In this document: positions 9,512-18,185 of the stretch, piece after piece
Layout of the letters: every line of letters begins with the position of its first letter
Numbering within the stretch: the first letter of the stretch is position 1
Assembly: GCA_951813615.1 (NCBI GenBank)
Contig: OX638377.1
Coordinates: 2,976,001 to 3,040,000, forward strand
Source of the DNA: an uncultured Latescibacterota bacterium
GTDB taxonomy: Bacteria > Latescibacterota > UBA2968 > UBA8231
DNA: 64,000 nt
Direction: 5' to 3'
Translations under genes and position numbers: made by a program
Notes under the pieces: generated by a model
The model's database searches: none
The model's input: the letters and a program-made list of their open reading frames with translations, nothing else
What the model was told of the DNA's origin: nothing

Positions 9512-11326
9512 ATGTGCCCAGCCGCAGTTTCCCCCCAACCAGAACGCCGCACTTGGCTCGTGCCGGTCCTTCTACTAGTGGGGCTGACCGCCGGGGCCTA
9601 TATACCGGCGATGAACGGCGGTTTTATCTGGGACGACGACGACTACGTGCAGGAAAATCTCACCCTGCGCTCGCTAGCGGGGCTTGAGCAGATCTGGTTC
9701 CAGCCGGGAGCTACGCGCCAATACTACCCGCTGGTCCATACGACCTATTGGCTCGAATACCGTTTGTGGGGCTTGGACCCGACAGGCTACCACGTGGTCA
9801 ATGTAATCCTGCACGCCCTGAGCACCGTTTTGGTCTGGCGGCTGCTAACCCGACTAAAAGTGCCCGGTGCTTGGGCTGCTGCCGCCCTGTTTGCCCTGCA
9901 TCCAGTCCACGTCGAGTCGGTGGCGTGGATTACTGAGCGCAAAAACACATTGTCCGGCGCATTCTATCTGAGCGCGGCATGGGCCTATCTGCGCTACGAA
10001 GAAGCACGCAGCCCTCGCTTGTACTGGGCCGCCTTGTTCCTTTTTGCCGCGGCCCTGCTCAGCAAGACCGTCGCCTGCACCCTGCCAGCGGCCCTGCTGC
10101 TGGTGCTGTGGTGGAAGGGCCAAACGCCAATGCGGCGCACAGCAGTAGCCCTCGCGCCTTTTTTTGCCCTAGGGGTGGCCATGAGCGGAGTGACAGTGTG
10201 GATGGAAAGGCACAGCGTTGGCGCTTGGGGGCCAGAATGGGACTTGTCGCTGGTGGAGCGCGGCCTGATCGCCGGGCGAGCGTTGTGGTTTTACGCGGCG
10301 AAACTCCTCGTGCCGCTCAACCTTGCGTTTATCTACCCCCGCTGGGAAATCGACGCGACCGAGGTCTGGCAATATCTCTATCCGATCGGAGCCCTGGGCA
10401 TCGGAATCCTGCTATGGGCCTTGCGGGAGCGCTTGGGGCGGGGGCCGTTAACCGGGATGTTGTTTTTTGCCGGCACCCTAACGCCGGCCCTCGGCTTTTT
10501 CAACTTCTACCCCATGCTCTACTCCTTTGTCGCCGACCACTTCCAATACTTGGCCAGCCTGGGGCTTTTGGCGCTGGCCGCCGCTGGTGGACACCGCGCG
10601 TGGACGCGTCTAGGCCAGCCGGCAGCCGGACCTGTCACACTGGCGTTGGTCTTGGTCGTCTGCGGTCTGCTCACTTGGCGGCAAGGGCGAGTCTATGCTG
10701 ATCTGGAGACCTTGTGGCGCGATACCCTGCAAAAAAACGCCGGTGCTTGGATCGCTCACAACAATCTCGCCAATATCCTCAAAGTGCGCGGCCAGCTCGA
10801 CCAAGCCATCGGCCATTACCGCCAAGCTCTATTGCTAAAGCCTAGTAGCGCCCAAATTCACCTCAACCTCGCCGACGCACACCGAGCCAGGGGCGAATCC
10901 GCTGCTGCACTGCGCCACTACCGACGCGCCTTAAAAGCCGAGCCGGATCGCGTTGAAATCTACCTCAAGCTGGGCAACGCCCTCCTCGGCCAAAACGCGG
11001 TCGCCGAGGCCATCGAGCACTACCGCCAAGCACTCCGACTAGCCCCCGACCTCGCCTTGGCCCACAGCAATCTAGGCGCTGCCTTGGCAATCCAACGACA
11101 AGACGCCGAGGCCATCGAGCACTACCGACGCGCACTACAACTCAAACCCAACTTTGCCGAGGCGCACAACAATTTGGGGCAACTCTTAGCCCTCCGGGGT
11201 CAGTTCGCCGAGGCCATCGAACACTACCGACGCGCCCTCCAACTCAAACCCACCTACCGCCAAGCCCACGCCAATCTCGCCGAAGCCCAGCAAGCAGTGG
11301 GGGCCGACTCTATCTCAAAACCTTGA
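9512..11326 (+). CDS. TMTC-like membrane glycosyltransferase with C-terminal TPR repeats
   Basis: A 604-residue protein. Residues 15-400 form a GT-C-type membrane domain: a membrane helix, an acidic loop FIWDDDDYV at 38-46, then GYHVVNVILHALSTVLVW and ALHPVHVESVAWITERKN, close to the pattern of eukaryotic TMTC O-mannosyltransferases and their bacterial relatives. Residues about 405-600 contain five to six 34-residue TPR units ending in EHYRRALQLKP-type sequences. It probably transfers a sugar from a lipid donor to exported proteins; donor and acceptor are unknown. It heads a plus-strand run of seven genes and is 60 bases from the divergent SUMF1-like lipoprotein gene. No clear ribosome site precedes the ATG. 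Confidence 0.8.
   Translation: MCPAAVSPQPERRTWLVPVLLLVGLTAGAYIPAMNGGFIWDDDDYVQENLTLRSLAGLEQIWFQPGATRQYYPLVHTTYWLEYRLWGLDPTGYHVVNVILHALSTVLVWRLLTRLKVPGAWAAAALFALHPVHVESVAWITERKNTLSGAFYLSAAWAYLRYEEARSPRLYWAALFLFAAALLSKTVACTLPAALLLVLWWKGQTPMRRTAVALAPFFALGVAMSGVTVWMERHSVGAWGPEWDLSLVERGLIAGRALWFYAAKLLVPLNLAFIYPRWEIDATEVWQYLYPIGALGIGILLWALRERLGRGPLTGMLFFAGTLTPALGFFNFYPMLYSFVADHFQYLASLGLLALAAAGGHRAWTRLGQPAAGPVTLALVLVVCGLLTWRQGRVYADLETLWRDTLQKNAGAWIAHNNLANILKVRGQLDQAIGHYRQALLLKPSSAQIHLNLADAHRARGESAAALRHYRRALKAEPDRVEIYLKLGNALLGQNAVAEAIEHYRQALRLAPDLALAHSNLGAALAIQRQDAEAIEHYRRALQLKPNFAEAHNNLGQLLALRGQFAEAIEHYRRALQLKPTYRQAHANLAEAQQAVGADSISKP
11003..11308 (+). repeat. 102-bp tandem repeat inside TPR coding region
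   Basis: Three units starting at 11003, 11105 and 11207 open with nearly identical DNA (GCCGAGGCCATCGA followed by ACTACCG). The period is exactly 102 bases, i.e. one 34-residue TPR unit. The near-identity at nucleotide level suggests recent internal amplification or gene conversion. Confidence 0.8.
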
Positions 11327-11356
11327 TCATTTAGCCGTCGGGCTGGAGCTAATCGC

Positions 11357-13333
11357 TTGCAATCAAAGGTACCACCGGACTATCAGGACTATCTAGCGCG
11401 GCGCAGTGCCCCCACGGTCCACCACAATCTCCGGGCAGCCGTTACTTGGCGAGGCGTGCTAGTGGGTTCCTTGCTGTGTGCGATTATCGCCGTGGGCGCT
11501 CCCTACGCCCGGCAGATCATCAAAGGGACAGCCCTCGCCCTGACATCCGCCACCCCGGTGGCCTTTTTCCTACTCTTCGTCCTGCTGTTGACCCTGCACT
11601 TGGTCTTGGGCCGTTGCCGCCGCGAGTGGGCTTTTACCCGCGGCGAACTGATCACCATTTTCGCGATGATGACCGCGGCTGCGGCCATACCCACCAAAGG
11701 CGTGGTCAGTATGCTACTGCCCATCATCACGGGCTTCTTGTACTACGCCTCGCCCGAAAATCAATGGGCCGCGCAAGTCCACCCTTTGCTGCCTCGGTGG
11801 ATCTTGGTCGACGATGCCCAAGCCGTCACTGACTTCTACGAAGGTGGTGCAACCATCCCGTGGGCACACTGGCTACCGCCGCTGGCGGCGTGGTTCGCCT
11901 TCTACATGGCTTTGTACCTGACGCTCCTCTGCATCAGCACAATTCTGCGCCGCCAATGGGTCGATTACGAGCGCTTGGCCTATCCCCTTGCCCAAGCGCC
12001 GCTGGCCATGATTGACGAGGGGACGGAAGACCGCCTGCTCAAACCATTTTTCAGGAACCGGATCATGTGGGTAGGTTTTGCTATTCCCTTCTTGCTCACC
12101 AGTTTGGGGGCCTTGCATCACTACTTTCCTCAAATGGCGGTTCCGGGACTCTCTACGGCGGTGCAGCCCATTGAAGGCGGCCGCAGTCTCCAGTTAAACA
12201 TCAATTTTCTCATGCTAGGCTTGGCTTATTTCATCAATCTCAACATCGGCCTCAGCCTGTGGTTGTTCTATCTAATTGCCTATTTCCAAGACGCGGTCTT
12301 CGGCGTTATGGGCATTCACAGCCAAGCCGATTTGGGCCACTGGAGCGTTCCGATCAGGGGGCACCTTATGATGGGAGCGATCTCGGTCTTGCTAGGTGCG
12401 ATCTTGTGGAACGCTCGGCACCATCTCAAAGCCGTCCTCCAGCGCGCTTGGGATGGGAGCGATGCAGTGGATGACCAAGGCGAGATCATGTCCTTCCGAG
12501 CCGCGGTAGTCGGCACCGCAGTGGGCTTGGCGAGCTTGTGGTTCTGGCTGTGGCAAACCGGCCTCCCCGCATGGATCGCCCTACTCGTCTTAGCGGTCGG
12601 TCTGACCATTTTTGTCGTCTTAGCCCGCGTCATCGCCGAGACCGGACTGCCGATTGTCAAGCCCACCATGATCCCAGCAGGTTTTACCTTGTCCGGTGTG
12701 GGGTCTTCGGCATTGGGGCCCCACGGGACGGTCGCTTTGGGCTATACCATGGTGTGGTGTGGCGACTTGCTGGTCTTTATGATGGCTCCCTTGGCCAATA
12801 GCTTGCGCTTGATCAGCGAGCTAAAAAGCGGACAGCGCCGCCTCTTTTGGGCCTTGGCTGCCGCCATGCTCCTCACTTGGGTGCTGTCCATGTGGTACAC
12901 CCTGCACCTGGCCTACCGCCACGGTGCCATCAATCTGTACCTTTCGACGCACTACGCCACCGAGCCTTCGCGCTTGGCGGCCCGGCACCTACTCGATCCC
13001 ACCGAGCCGAGCTTAGCTGGCTGGCTATGGACTAGCGGTGGAGGCGCGATTATGGCGGGCTTGCTAGCGGCCCGGCGCTACCTGCTGTGGTGGCCCCTGC
13101 ACCCCCTCGGTTTTGTCGTCGGCTTCGGCTACGTGATGGAACGCATCTGGTTTGCGGTATTCTTGGCTTGGCTGAGCAAAAAGTGCCTGCTGCGTTTTGG
13201 TGGGGCTGCCGCGTACCACAGAATGCAGCCCTTTTTTCTTGGCATGGCCCTAGGCCACATTAGCAGCGGCGGCGTCTGGCTACTCATCGACAGCGTGACC
13301 GGCACTGTGGGCAATCGCATTCCCCTCTATTGA
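11357..13333 (+). CDS. OPT-like polytopic membrane protein (DUF6784/DUF6785-type), paralogue 3
   Basis: A 658-residue polytopic membrane protein. It starts at TTG with GGAG about 8 bases upstream; the N-terminus VPPDYQDYLARR matches the equivalent soluble lead of paralogue 2. Diagnostic blocks: TRGELITIFAMMTAAAAIPT, YYASPENQW, ATIPWAHWLPPL, LRRQWVDYERLAYPLAQAPL, FFRNRIMWVGFAIPF, RVIAETGLPIVKPTMIPAGF, GYTMVWCGDLLVFMMAPLAN and WWPLHPLGFVVGFGYVMER, ending with a GNRIPLY tail. It is very similar to paralogue 4 at 18186. A transporter-like role is inferred from the family's OPT resemblance. Thirty bases separate it from the TPR glycosyltransferase and 33 from the next gene, consistent with one transcript. 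Confidence 0.75.
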   Translation: MQSKVPPDYQDYLARRSAPTVHHNLRAAVTWRGVLVGSLLCAIIAVGAPYARQIIKGTALALTSATPVAFFLLFVLLLTLHLVLGRCRREWAFTRGELITIFAMMTAAAAIPTKGVVSMLLPIITGFLYYASPENQWAAQVHPLLPRWILVDDAQAVTDFYEGGATIPWAHWLPPLAAWFAFYMALYLTLLCISTILRRQWVDYERLAYPLAQAPLAMIDEGTEDRLLKPFFRNRIMWVGFAIPFLLTSLGALHHYFPQMAVPGLSTAVQPIEGGRSLQLNINFLMLGLAYFINLNIGLSLWLFYLIAYFQDAVFGVMGIHSQADLGHWSVPIRGHLMMGAISVLLGAILWNARHHLKAVLQRAWDGSDAVDDQGEIMSFRAAVVGTAVGLASLWFWLWQTGLPAWIALLVLAVGLTIFVVLARVIAETGLPIVKPTMIPAGFTLSGVGSSALGPHGTVALGYTMVWCGDLLVFMMAPLANSLRLISELKSGQRRLFWALAAAMLLTWVLSMWYTLHLAYRHGAINLYLSTHYATEPSRLAARHLLDPTEPSLAGWLWTSGGGAIMAGLLAARRYLLWWPLHPLGFVVGFGYVMERIWFAVFLAWLSKKCLLRFGGAAAYHRMQPFFLGMALGHISSGGVWLLIDSVTGTVGNRIPLY

Positions 13334-13366
13334 GCACTGGTCGGATTATCTATACTTAATGCCGCT

Positions 13367-14719
13367 ATGCCGACCAGCGAGCAAAAGACGTACTCGACCT
13401 TTTGCGTCCTCTGGGGCTTGGCAACGCTTTTCCACCTCGTTGCCAAAACCCCATGGCCGGCTCCTTTGCTCAGCGCCCTACTCGCTGCCGCCGCACTCTT
13501 TCTACTCCACCGACCATCCGAACCGCACCGCCTCGTACTGCTGGCAGTCCTACAGATGTGCGAAAGCTGGACGACGGCTCCTTTTATCTCCAATCACTGG
13601 CTCTTCACCGGGCTGGTGAACCTCACGCTCCTCCAAGCCTACGCCCGACTGGCGTGGGCCGGGCGCACGTTCGCCGTGGAGCCGGGGACCTTGTACCGGA
13701 CCTTTGCTCCCATCGTGCGGCTCGAACTGATCATCCTCTACTTCTTCGCCGTCTTTCACAAACTCAACGCCGACTTCCTCGATCCCCAGATAAGCTGCGC
13801 GGTCCACTTCTACGCAGCCCAACTCCAGTCGCTTCCCTTCGCCTTGGCAGGAGCGATTCCCATCTATCTCACCCTAGCCGTCGAAGCGGCCATTCCGCTC
13901 CTGCTGTGTTGGCCCCCTACCCGTAACACCGGTATTTTGCTCGGTCTCCTCTTCCACGCGGCGGTCGGCTTTAATCCCATAAGCGAATTTTACAATTTCT
14001 CCTCCATGATTTTTGCCTTGCTGTTTTTGTTTTCTTCGTTACGTCTCGACGCGGGCTGGCCGACCCGACGCCTTCGAGTACCGCTGCGGTGGGAGGGCAT
14101 GCCTTTTTCTAGTAAGAGTTTACTCACAGTCGGTGCGGCACTTGTGGGATTGGTGCTTTTGATCTTTCTAAACGATCTGATTGCCGCACCGACCGAGATG
14201 GTGCTTCCCTTGTGGGGGCTGTACAGCGCTGGCCTGATCGTCCTTTTCGTCCTCCTGCCCAAAGCGTCTCCGGCGCGGCCCGCATTCTCGTTCCGGCCTT
14301 GGCCCGTGCTGCTGGTGCCTTTACTGACCGGCCTCAACGGATGTAGTCCCTACTTGGGGCTCAAGACCGAGACGGCGTTTGCCATGTATTCCAACCTGCG
14401 CACTGAAGGGGGGCAAAGTAACCACTTGCTGGTGCCGGCCAGAGTGCAACTGTTTGGTTTCCAGCAAGATTTGATAGAAATAAAGGATTCTTCGTCCGGC
14501 TTCTTGGCCAGTCTGGCGCGGCGCAAACTAATGTTGCCCTTCTTTGAAGTGCGCGCCTTGCTTCAGCAGCACCCAAATACTTCGCTTACCTATAAGCGGC
14601 ACGCCGCCCCCAATGCCTCCCCAGACGCGCAACTGCGGCAACCAATCCCGTGGCCGCTGCGCAAATTGCTCTACTTCCGCCCAGTGGCCTCCAGCGGCCA
14701 ACAGCCCTGTTTCCACTAG
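13367..14719 (+). CDS. HTTM-like polytopic membrane protein
   Basis: A 450-residue membrane protein with about eight to ten hydrophobic segments. The block LELIILYFFAVFHKLNADFL, followed by a long helix region and ISEFYNFSSMIFALLFLF, resembles the HTTM domain related to vitamin K-dependent gamma-carboxylase. After the last membrane helix comes LNGCSPYLGLKTETAFAMYS and SNLRTEGGQSNHLLVPA, then a soluble C-terminal domain of about 90 residues. Function is unknown; the family is often described as membrane oxidoreductase-like or carboxylase-like, but no catalytic residue is asserted here. The GMC oxidoreductase gene begins 9 bases downstream, which suggests a joint role. Confidence 0.66.
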   Translation: MPTSEQKTYSTFCVLWGLATLFHLVAKTPWPAPLLSALLAAAALFLLHRPSEPHRLVLLAVLQMCESWTTAPFISNHWLFTGLVNLTLLQAYARLAWAGRTFAVEPGTLYRTFAPIVRLELIILYFFAVFHKLNADFLDPQISCAVHFYAAQLQSLPFALAGAIPIYLTLAVEAAIPLLLCWPPTRNTGILLGLLFHAAVGFNPISEFYNFSSMIFALLFLFSSLRLDAGWPTRRLRVPLRWEGMPFSSKSLLTVGAALVGLVLLIFLNDLIAAPTEMVLPLWGLYSAGLIVLFVLLPKASPARPAFSFRPWPVLLVPLLTGLNGCSPYLGLKTETAFAMYSNLRTEGGQSNHLLVPARVQLFGFQQDLIEIKDSSSGFLASLARRKLMLPFFEVRALLQQHPNTSLTYKRHAAPNASPDAQLRQPIPWPLRKLLYFRPVASSGQQPCFH

Positions 14720-14728
14720 GACCAACAC

Positions 14729-16153
14729 ATGGATCAAGACTACGATCTCATTGTCGTGGGCACCGGCTTTGCCTCTTCGTTTTTTCTCTCGGCCTATCTA
14801 GCTCGGTGCCGGGCCGATGCCCGGATCTTGGTCTTAGAGCGAGGCCGCCGCGACACCCATGCTTGGCAACTGCGCCACCGCCAACCGGCCAGCACACCTC
14901 CCCAAACCACCTTTGTCAATCGCCATCGCCGCAAACAGTGGTTCTACACGCCGGCCTTGGGCGGAGGCTCCAACTGCTGGTGGGCGGTGACGCCGCGCAT
15001 GATGCCCAGCGACTTTGCCTTGCAATCCACTTATGGAGTAGGCACGGACTGGCCCCTCAGCTACGACGAGTTGGAGGAATTCTACTGCCAAGCCGAAGCG
15101 CTCATGGCCGTCTCCGGACCGGACGATGGGTCCCCCCAGCCCCGCAGCCAGCCCTATCCCCAACCACCTCACCACTTTTCCCAACCCGACAAACTACTTA
15201 AAAAAGCCTATCCAGAGCTCTTTTTTCACCAGCCCACGGCCCGGGCTCGCTTGGCCACGGCCCGGCGGCCCGCCTGCTGCGCCAGCGGGGTGTGCCACTT
15301 GTGTCCCATAGACGCCAAGTTTACGGTCCTCAACGAAATGGGCCATCTCTACGCCGACCCCCGCGTTACGTTGGTACTGGAGGCCGCGGTCCAGAGCGTG
15401 GAAACCACCGGCCGCACGGCCCGAGGCGTCCGCTACATAAAAGACGGTGCCGAAGTCCAAGCGCAGGGCCAGTTGGTGGTCTTGGGGGCCAATGCCTTGT
15501 TCAATCCGCACATTCTGCTGCGCTCGGGCTTGTCTCACCCGCTCTTGGGCAAATTCCTCCACGAGCAAGTCGCCGTCTCCGCGACCATAGACCTCAATGG
15601 AGTCGATAACTTCCAAGGCAGCACCAGCATCACCGGGCACGGGTACATGTTGTACGACGGCCCCCATCGAGTACAGCGAGCCGGCTGTCTGATTGAATCG
15701 TGGAACGTGCCCACCCTGCGTTTGGAACGAGGCAAGTGGCGGCAGCGGCTGGTGCTCAAATTCGTCTTTGAGGACTTGCCCGCACCGCACAACCACGTCC
15801 GCATTGCTGCTGACGACCCAGCCCAGCCCGAAACCGTGTACCGGCACCACTCGGGGTACGCCCAGCGCGGCATTGACGCACTCGCGAAGGCCCTGCCCGA
15901 GCTTTTGCACCCCCTGCCGGTAGAAAAAGTCTATTTCGACTCCCAGCCTGCTCCCACCGAGAACCACATTTTGGGCACCACTCCTATGGGCACCGACCCG
16001 CGCCACAGTATTGTTGACCGCGGCTTGGTCCACCACCAAGTCCGCAACTTACTGGTCTTGGGCGGCGGGGCCTTCCCAACCAGTTCGCCGGCCAACCCGA
16101 CCCTCACTCTGTCGGCCTTGTCCCTGTGGGCGGCCCATCACCTGCTGGCGTAG
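14729..16153 (+). CDS. GMC-family FAD-dependent oxidoreductase
   Basis: A 474-residue flavoprotein. The N-terminal dinucleotide-binding motif is YDLIVVGTGFASSFF (residues 5-19), with LVLERGRR as the next strand. The substrate-domain entrance FYTPALGGGSNCWWAVTPR and the C-terminal block ILGTTPMGTDPRHSIVDRGL, then NLLVLGGGAFPTSSPANPTL, are typical of glucose-methanol-choline oxidoreductases of the gluconate/choline-dehydrogenase branch. A cluster of cysteines (CCASGVCHLCPIDAK, near residues 185-199) may bind metal or form disulfides. The substrate is probably an alcohol or sugar. It is preceded by the HTTM-like gene and followed 5 bases later by a small Tat-type protein that may be its accessory subunit. 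Confidence 0.85.
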   Translation: MDQDYDLIVVGTGFASSFFLSAYLARCRADARILVLERGRRDTHAWQLRHRQPASTPPQTTFVNRHRRKQWFYTPALGGGSNCWWAVTPRMMPSDFALQSTYGVGTDWPLSYDELEEFYCQAEALMAVSGPDDGSPQPRSQPYPQPPHHFSQPDKLLKKAYPELFFHQPTARARLATARRPACCASGVCHLCPIDAKFTVLNEMGHLYADPRVTLVLEAAVQSVETTGRTARGVRYIKDGAEVQAQGQLVVLGANALFNPHILLRSGLSHPLLGKFLHEQVAVSATIDLNGVDNFQGSTSITGHGYMLYDGPHRVQRAGCLIESWNVPTLRLERGKWRQRLVLKFVFEDLPAPHNHVRIAADDPAQPETVYRHHSGYAQRGIDALAKALPELLHPLPVEKVYFDSQPAPTENHILGTTPMGTDPRHSIVDRGLVHHQVRNLLVLGGGAFPTSSPANPTLTLSALSLWAAHHLLA

Positions 16154-16158
16154 CAACT

Positions 16159-16554
16159 ATGGCGATCTGGAACAAGCGCCGGACTTTCTTGGGAGCTGTA
16201 GCCGCCCTGTCGCTGGGCATCGGCCTAGGACGATGGTTTTACCGCCCGCGTCAGCTCGACGACCCTTGGACCGAGCAAATCGCGACGACCATGCGCCGCC
16301 GCCTGCCCTACCTGCGGCTAGACGAAGATGGCTTGGCCCGCTTCGCGCAAGACCTGCTAGCGCGCGATCAGCACGCGCTTTTGCGCCGGGCCAGTGCCGG
16401 CGATGCCCAAGCTGAGGCGTGGCTTGGCCAGCAGTTTTTGCTGTCGAGCGATTTCTTCTGGCATGGAGCCGACGAGGCGAAGACCGTCGGCTATCGCGCC
16501 TATTACGATCCCTACGAACTCCCCTGCGCCAACCCTTTTGCCCATTGGGAGTAA
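16159..16554 (+). CDS. Small Tat-signal protein, probable accessory subunit of the GMC oxidoreductase
   Basis: A 131-residue protein starting MAIWNKRRTFLGAVAALSLG, i.e. an RR-x-F-L twin-arginine-like signal followed by a hydrophobic stretch. The rest is mostly helical and soluble. GMC dehydrogenases of the gluconate type commonly have a short Tat-exported third subunit encoded next to them; position and size fit that role, though sequence similarity to that family was not verified. The start is the ATG 5 bases after the GMC stop codon; the longer frame beginning at 16126 lies inside the GMC gene and is less likely. It would place the complex at the outer face of the inner membrane. Confidence 0.6.
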   Translation: MAIWNKRRTFLGAVAALSLGIGLGRWFYRPRQLDDPWTEQIATTMRRRLPYLRLDEDGLARFAQDLLARDQHALLRRASAGDAQAEAWLGQQFLLSSDFFWHGADEAKTVGYRAYYDPYELPCANPFAHWE

Positions 16555-16557
16555 GCC

Positions 16558-18096
16558 GTGGTCCAGTCCCCTGTCAACCGCCTCATTGCTGGGGCCTTGG
16601 TCGCCCTGATTGCCCTACATGTCCTCCACGTTCTGCACTACAATTTTGTCTCCGACGACGCCTTTATCAGCTTGCGCTACGCGGCCAACCTGCTCGCCGG
16701 ACACGGGCTGGTTTTCAACCCGGGAGAACGCGTCGAGGGCTTTACTAGCCCACTGTGGACGCTGCTTTTGGCCGGGTTTGGTGCCTGCGGATTTGACCTA
16801 CTAGAAGCCGCCCGCGCCCTCGGCTTGCTCTGTTCGATTCTCGCGCTCCCGACCACCTATTGGCTGGCCCGCCAGTGCGGGGCGACCCCGCCGACCGCCC
16901 TGATCGCTCCGGCATTGCTGGCCTTTAACGGTTCTTTTGCCTGCTGGGCCGCCTCGGGCATGGAGAGTGCGCTCTTTGTCGGCCTGATTGCCGCTGCTTT
17001 TGCCACCGCGTTGGCCGGAGGCTACTTGGCCTCCGCTAGTTTGACTGCTGCCGCTACCCTAGCCCGACCAGAGGGTCTGCTAGTCTTGCTTGTTTTAGGT
17101 TTCCACCAACTCTTGCGGGTCAAGCGGGGCGAGGGCCGCTCGTGGCTGCCGTGGCTCCTCGTTGGTGGCAGCCCGTACGCCATTTTGTTGGGGTTCCGCC
17201 GCTGGTACTACGGAGACTGGCTGCCCAATACATACTACGCCAAAACCGGGGGAGGCTGGGCCCAAATACAGCGCGGGCTGGACTATCTGCGCGACTACGC
17301 CGCCGACCACGAGGGCCTGCTACTGCTGGTCGGGCTGGCGATTTTCGCCCTGTTGCGTCGCACTGCCGGAATGCGCTTGGTGGCCGTCGGCTTGTTGCTC
17401 TTTTGGCTGGCCGTCGCGTGGCTGGGCGGGGACGGCCTCCCCATGTATCGCTTTGCGCTGGCCCCACTGCCCCTGTTTGCGGCCTTGGCCGCAGCCTGTA
17501 TCTCCGACTTGGCGCAACCCTTTTTAACAGCCCGCAAAAGCGGGGTGGCCTTGGCACTAGTGCTGGGTTGCGCTTGGGCCTATACCCATTGGTCGCCTCC
17601 GCGCCTCAAGTCGCACTACAGCGCATATCAATTTCAACAACAGGTGGAAATTCCCCGCTGGACCCGGGTGGGCCAGTGGCTTGCCGCCAGTGCGCCAACA
17701 GGGGCCAGCATTGCCGTCGTGCCCATTGGCGCGGTGGCGTACTACTCCAAGCTCGAAGTGCGCGATATGCTCGGCCTGACGGACCGACACATTGCCCGGC
17801 GAAACCTGTCGGGCCTAGGCCAGGGCTGGGCTGGCCATGAAAAGCACGACGGTCAATACATCCTCCGCCACCGACCCACGTACCTCCTGCTGGGCAACGT
17901 CGATGTAACCGAGCAGCCCCGCGATCCCCGCAAGCGGCCCTTTATTCCCTACGACAACCCCCATATCTGGACGCGAGAACAGGATATGTTCGCCACCAAG
18001 CTGATTTTCGAACGCTACCAGCCGCGCTCGGTACAGCTCGCCCCCGGGCAGTACCTCAACTTTTACGAACTAAAACCGGAGTTCCGCCAGCCGTAA
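16558..18096 (+). CDS. GT-C-type polytopic membrane glycosyltransferase-like protein
   Basis: A 512-residue membrane protein with about ten hydrophobic segments. Near the N-terminus, just after the first membrane helix, is NFVSDDAFISLRYAANLLAG, the acidic DD loop typical of GT-C glycosyltransferases, followed by GLVFNPGERVEGFTSPLWTL, a pattern seen in arabinofuranosyltransferase-like and related families. The C-terminal 150 residues are periplasmic-looking and soluble. It starts with GTG; GGGAG 6 bases upstream supports it, and the preceding stop is 3 bases away, so it is translationally close to the small Tat protein. The likely role is transfer of a sugar from a polyprenyl-phosphate donor; acceptor unknown. 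Confidence 0.68.
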   Translation: MVQSPVNRLIAGALVALIALHVLHVLHYNFVSDDAFISLRYAANLLAGHGLVFNPGERVEGFTSPLWTLLLAGFGACGFDLLEAARALGLLCSILALPTTYWLARQCGATPPTALIAPALLAFNGSFACWAASGMESALFVGLIAAAFATALAGGYLASASLTAAATLARPEGLLVLLVLGFHQLLRVKRGEGRSWLPWLLVGGSPYAILLGFRRWYYGDWLPNTYYAKTGGGWAQIQRGLDYLRDYAADHEGLLLLVGLAIFALLRRTAGMRLVAVGLLLFWLAVAWLGGDGLPMYRFALAPLPLFAALAAACISDLAQPFLTARKSGVALALVLGCAWAYTHWSPPRLKSHYSAYQFQQQVEIPRWTRVGQWLAASAPTGASIAVVPIGAVAYYSKLEVRDMLGLTDRHIARRNLSGLGQGWAGHEKHDGQYILRHRPTYLLLGNVDVTEQPRDPRKRPFIPYDNPHIWTREQDMFATKLIFERYQPRSVQLAPGQYLNFYELKPEFRQP

Positions 18097-18185
18097 TCGC
18101 GCCCGGCATTTGGCATCTAGCGGAGAACTTAGTAGCCTATCCGCAGCCAATTGCCCAGCATCCTCTACTCTGTGCCAATAAGCCC

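Noticed and set aside
13330..13356. TTGAGC and TATACT before the HTTM-like gene as a promoter
   Set aside because: The spacing is only 15 bases and the -35 overlaps the end of the preceding coding region; the genes look co-transcribed.
15194..16039. Open frame of 281 codons antisense to the GMC oxidoreductase
   Set aside because: The GMC frame has continuous family motifs; the antisense reading has none.
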